Shown: one piece after another, positions 5,372-6,259 of the stretch | Numbering within the stretch: the first letter of the stretch is position 1 | How the letters are laid out: every line of letters begins with the position of its first letter | Assembly (NCBI GenBank): GCA_002733915.1 | Contig: NVXN01000001.1 | Coordinates: 92,561-98,819, forward strand | Direction: 5' to 3' | Length of the DNA stretch: 6,259 nt | Origin: Aequorivita sp. | GTDB taxonomy: Bacteria; Bacteroidota; Bacteroidia; Flavobacteriales; Flavobacteriaceae | Notes under the pieces: generated by a model | What the model was told of the DNA's origin: nothing | The model's database searches: none | Seen by the model: the letters and a program-made list of their open reading frames with translations, nothing else | Position numbers and translations under genes: made by a program

Positions 5372-6259
5372 CTAATTCCCTACTTCACTAATAAACTTAA
5401 TTCGGTACAACCGCAGTTCCTCTTCGTCATAATCGCCGTCAAATTCATCTAAGGCCTCTTCTATTTTATCGGTTTTTGCTTCCAGAAAATATTCGTGAAT
5501 TTCGTCTTGTTGGTCTTCATCCAAAACCTCATCGATCCAATAATCTATATTCAACTTGGTTCCGCTGTAAACGATGGCTTCCATTTCCTTAATAAAATCG
5601 GGCATTTCAAGGCCTTTGGCGTTGGCTATATCTGGTAAAGCGAGTTTGCGGTCCACGTTTTGAATAATGTATAATTTAAGCGAACTATTGCTTCCTGTAG
5701 ATTTTACAACAAAGTCTTCGGGCCTAATTATATCGTTCTCCTCAACGTAGTTTTGAATAATTTTAATAAAGGGTTTACCGTATTTTTTGGCTTTGCCTTC
5801 CCCTACACCATGAACGTTGGAGAGCTCTTCCAACGTGATGGGATATTTGAGCGCCATATCTTCCAAGGAAGGTTCCTGAAAGATAACAAAAGGCGGCAAG
5901 TCTAAATCGTGTGCAACTTTTTTAAGCTCTGCCTTTAAGAGTTTAAAAAGATTTTCATCCATAATTTCGCCCCCTTTCTGTACTCCCACTATCACATCAT
6001 CATTTGCATCCTTAAAGGAATGGTCTTCGGTCATCATAAAGGATGTGGGTGATTTAATGAATTTCTTCCCCTCATCCGTTAAATGAATCACGCCATAGGT
6101 TTCGATATCCTTTTTTAAATACCCTGCTACCAAAAGCTGGCGAAGCAATGCCATCCAGTATGCGGCTTCTTGATGTGTTCCAGAACCAAAATATTCCTGG
6201 GCATCGGTCCTGTGAGATTTTATAAGCGCGTTTACTTTTCCCACAAGAACATTTACAAT
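5372..6259 (-). CDS. recQ: ATP-dependent DNA helicase RecQ, C-terminal part (cut by window edge)
   Basis: The last 295 residues of RecQ, a 3'-5' DNA helicase of recombination and fork repair. The reading frame is open to the window edge, and the codons before the GTG at 6244-6242 read IVNVL, continuing into VGKVNALIKSH as in full-length RecQ; that GTG is therefore internal. Counting from it, residues 1-75 are the end of the RQC winged-helix domain (YWMALLRQLLVAGYL, TYGVIHLTDEG). Residues about 95-172 are the HRDC domain (DENLFKLLKAELKK, LPPFVIFQEPSLEDMA, LSNVHGVGEGKAKKYG). Residues about 185-270 form a C-terminal helical domain ending in an acidic stretch, then RIKFISEVGN. The helicase motor (Walker A, DEAH) lies outside the window. 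The length and end fit the long RecQ of flavobacteria. The gene is convergent with its plus-strand neighbour. Confidence 0.94.
   Translation of the reverse strand: MVNVLVGKVNALIKSHRTDAQEYFGSGTHQEAAYWMALLRQLLVAGYLKKDIETYGVIHLTDEGKKFIKSPTSFMMTEDHSFKDANDDVIVGVQKGGEIMDENLFKLLKAELKKVAHDLDLPPFVIFQEPSLEDMALKYPITLEELSNVHGVGEGKAKKYGKPFIKIIQNYVEENDIIRPEDFVVKSTGSNSSLKLYIIQNVDRKLALPDIANAKGLEMPDFIKEMEAIVYSGTKLNIDYWIDEVLDEDQQDEIHEYFLEAKTDKIEEALDEFDGDYDEEELRLYRIKFISEVGN

Noticed and set aside
6242..6244. GTG as the start of a short 290-residue protein
   Set aside because: The frame stays open to the window edge and the upstream residues IVNVL continue the RecQ RQC domain, so this GTG encodes an internal valine.

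Overview
The window looks like chromosomal DNA from a bacterium of the phylum Bacteroidota, most likely family Flavobacteriaceae. It is AT-rich, genes lack Shine-Dalgarno sequences, and one gene is preceded by a clear Bacteroidota-type -7 promoter box (TAnnTTTGY). The proteins (COX15-type heme A synthase, short YrdC-type synthase, acidic-tailed pRiA4b ORF-3-like protein, RecQ ending in a flavobacterial-style RIKFISEVGN tail) also fit that group. This is an assignment from recognition, not from a database search.

Layout. Positions 19-3587 hold four plus-strand genes: a YrdC/TsaC threonylcarbamoyl-AMP synthase, a GxxExxY-family PD-(D/E)XK-like protein, a CCA tRNA nucleotidyltransferase with an HD domain, and a COX15/CtaA heme A synthase. 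A promoter at about 3636-3643 then drives a pRiA4b ORF-3-like (IS1096 passenger TnpR-like) protein with a very acidic C terminus. It is followed 49 bp later by a 37-kD nucleoid-associated (NdpA/YejK-like) protein. From 5372 to the right edge, on the minus strand and convergent, lies the C-terminal part of RecQ helicase (RQC, HRDC and C-terminal helical domain); its N-terminal part is outside the window.

Two of the first four genes mature tRNA: t6A37 precursor synthesis and 3' CCA addition. The heme A synthase serves aerobic respiration. The last two genes concern DNA and the nucleoid (NdpA-like, RecQ). There is no classical defence system, CRISPR array, transposase or RNA gene visible.

The most unusual content is not a gene but small repeats placed on gene boundaries. 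A 20-bp repeat of the form ATTCGTGnATTCGTGGCnAA occurs at 1101-1120 and 2556-2575. In both places its second GTG is the only plausible start codon of the following gene (cca and ctaA). Degenerate copies bracket the GxxExxY gene, inverted on the left (588-608) and direct on the right (1024-1046), so that gene looks like a small inserted cassette. Separately, two 7-bp tandem arrays (4175-4195 and 5295-5336) sit directly downstream of genes on each side of the nucleoid-associated protein gene. The first of them begins with the stop codon of its upstream gene.
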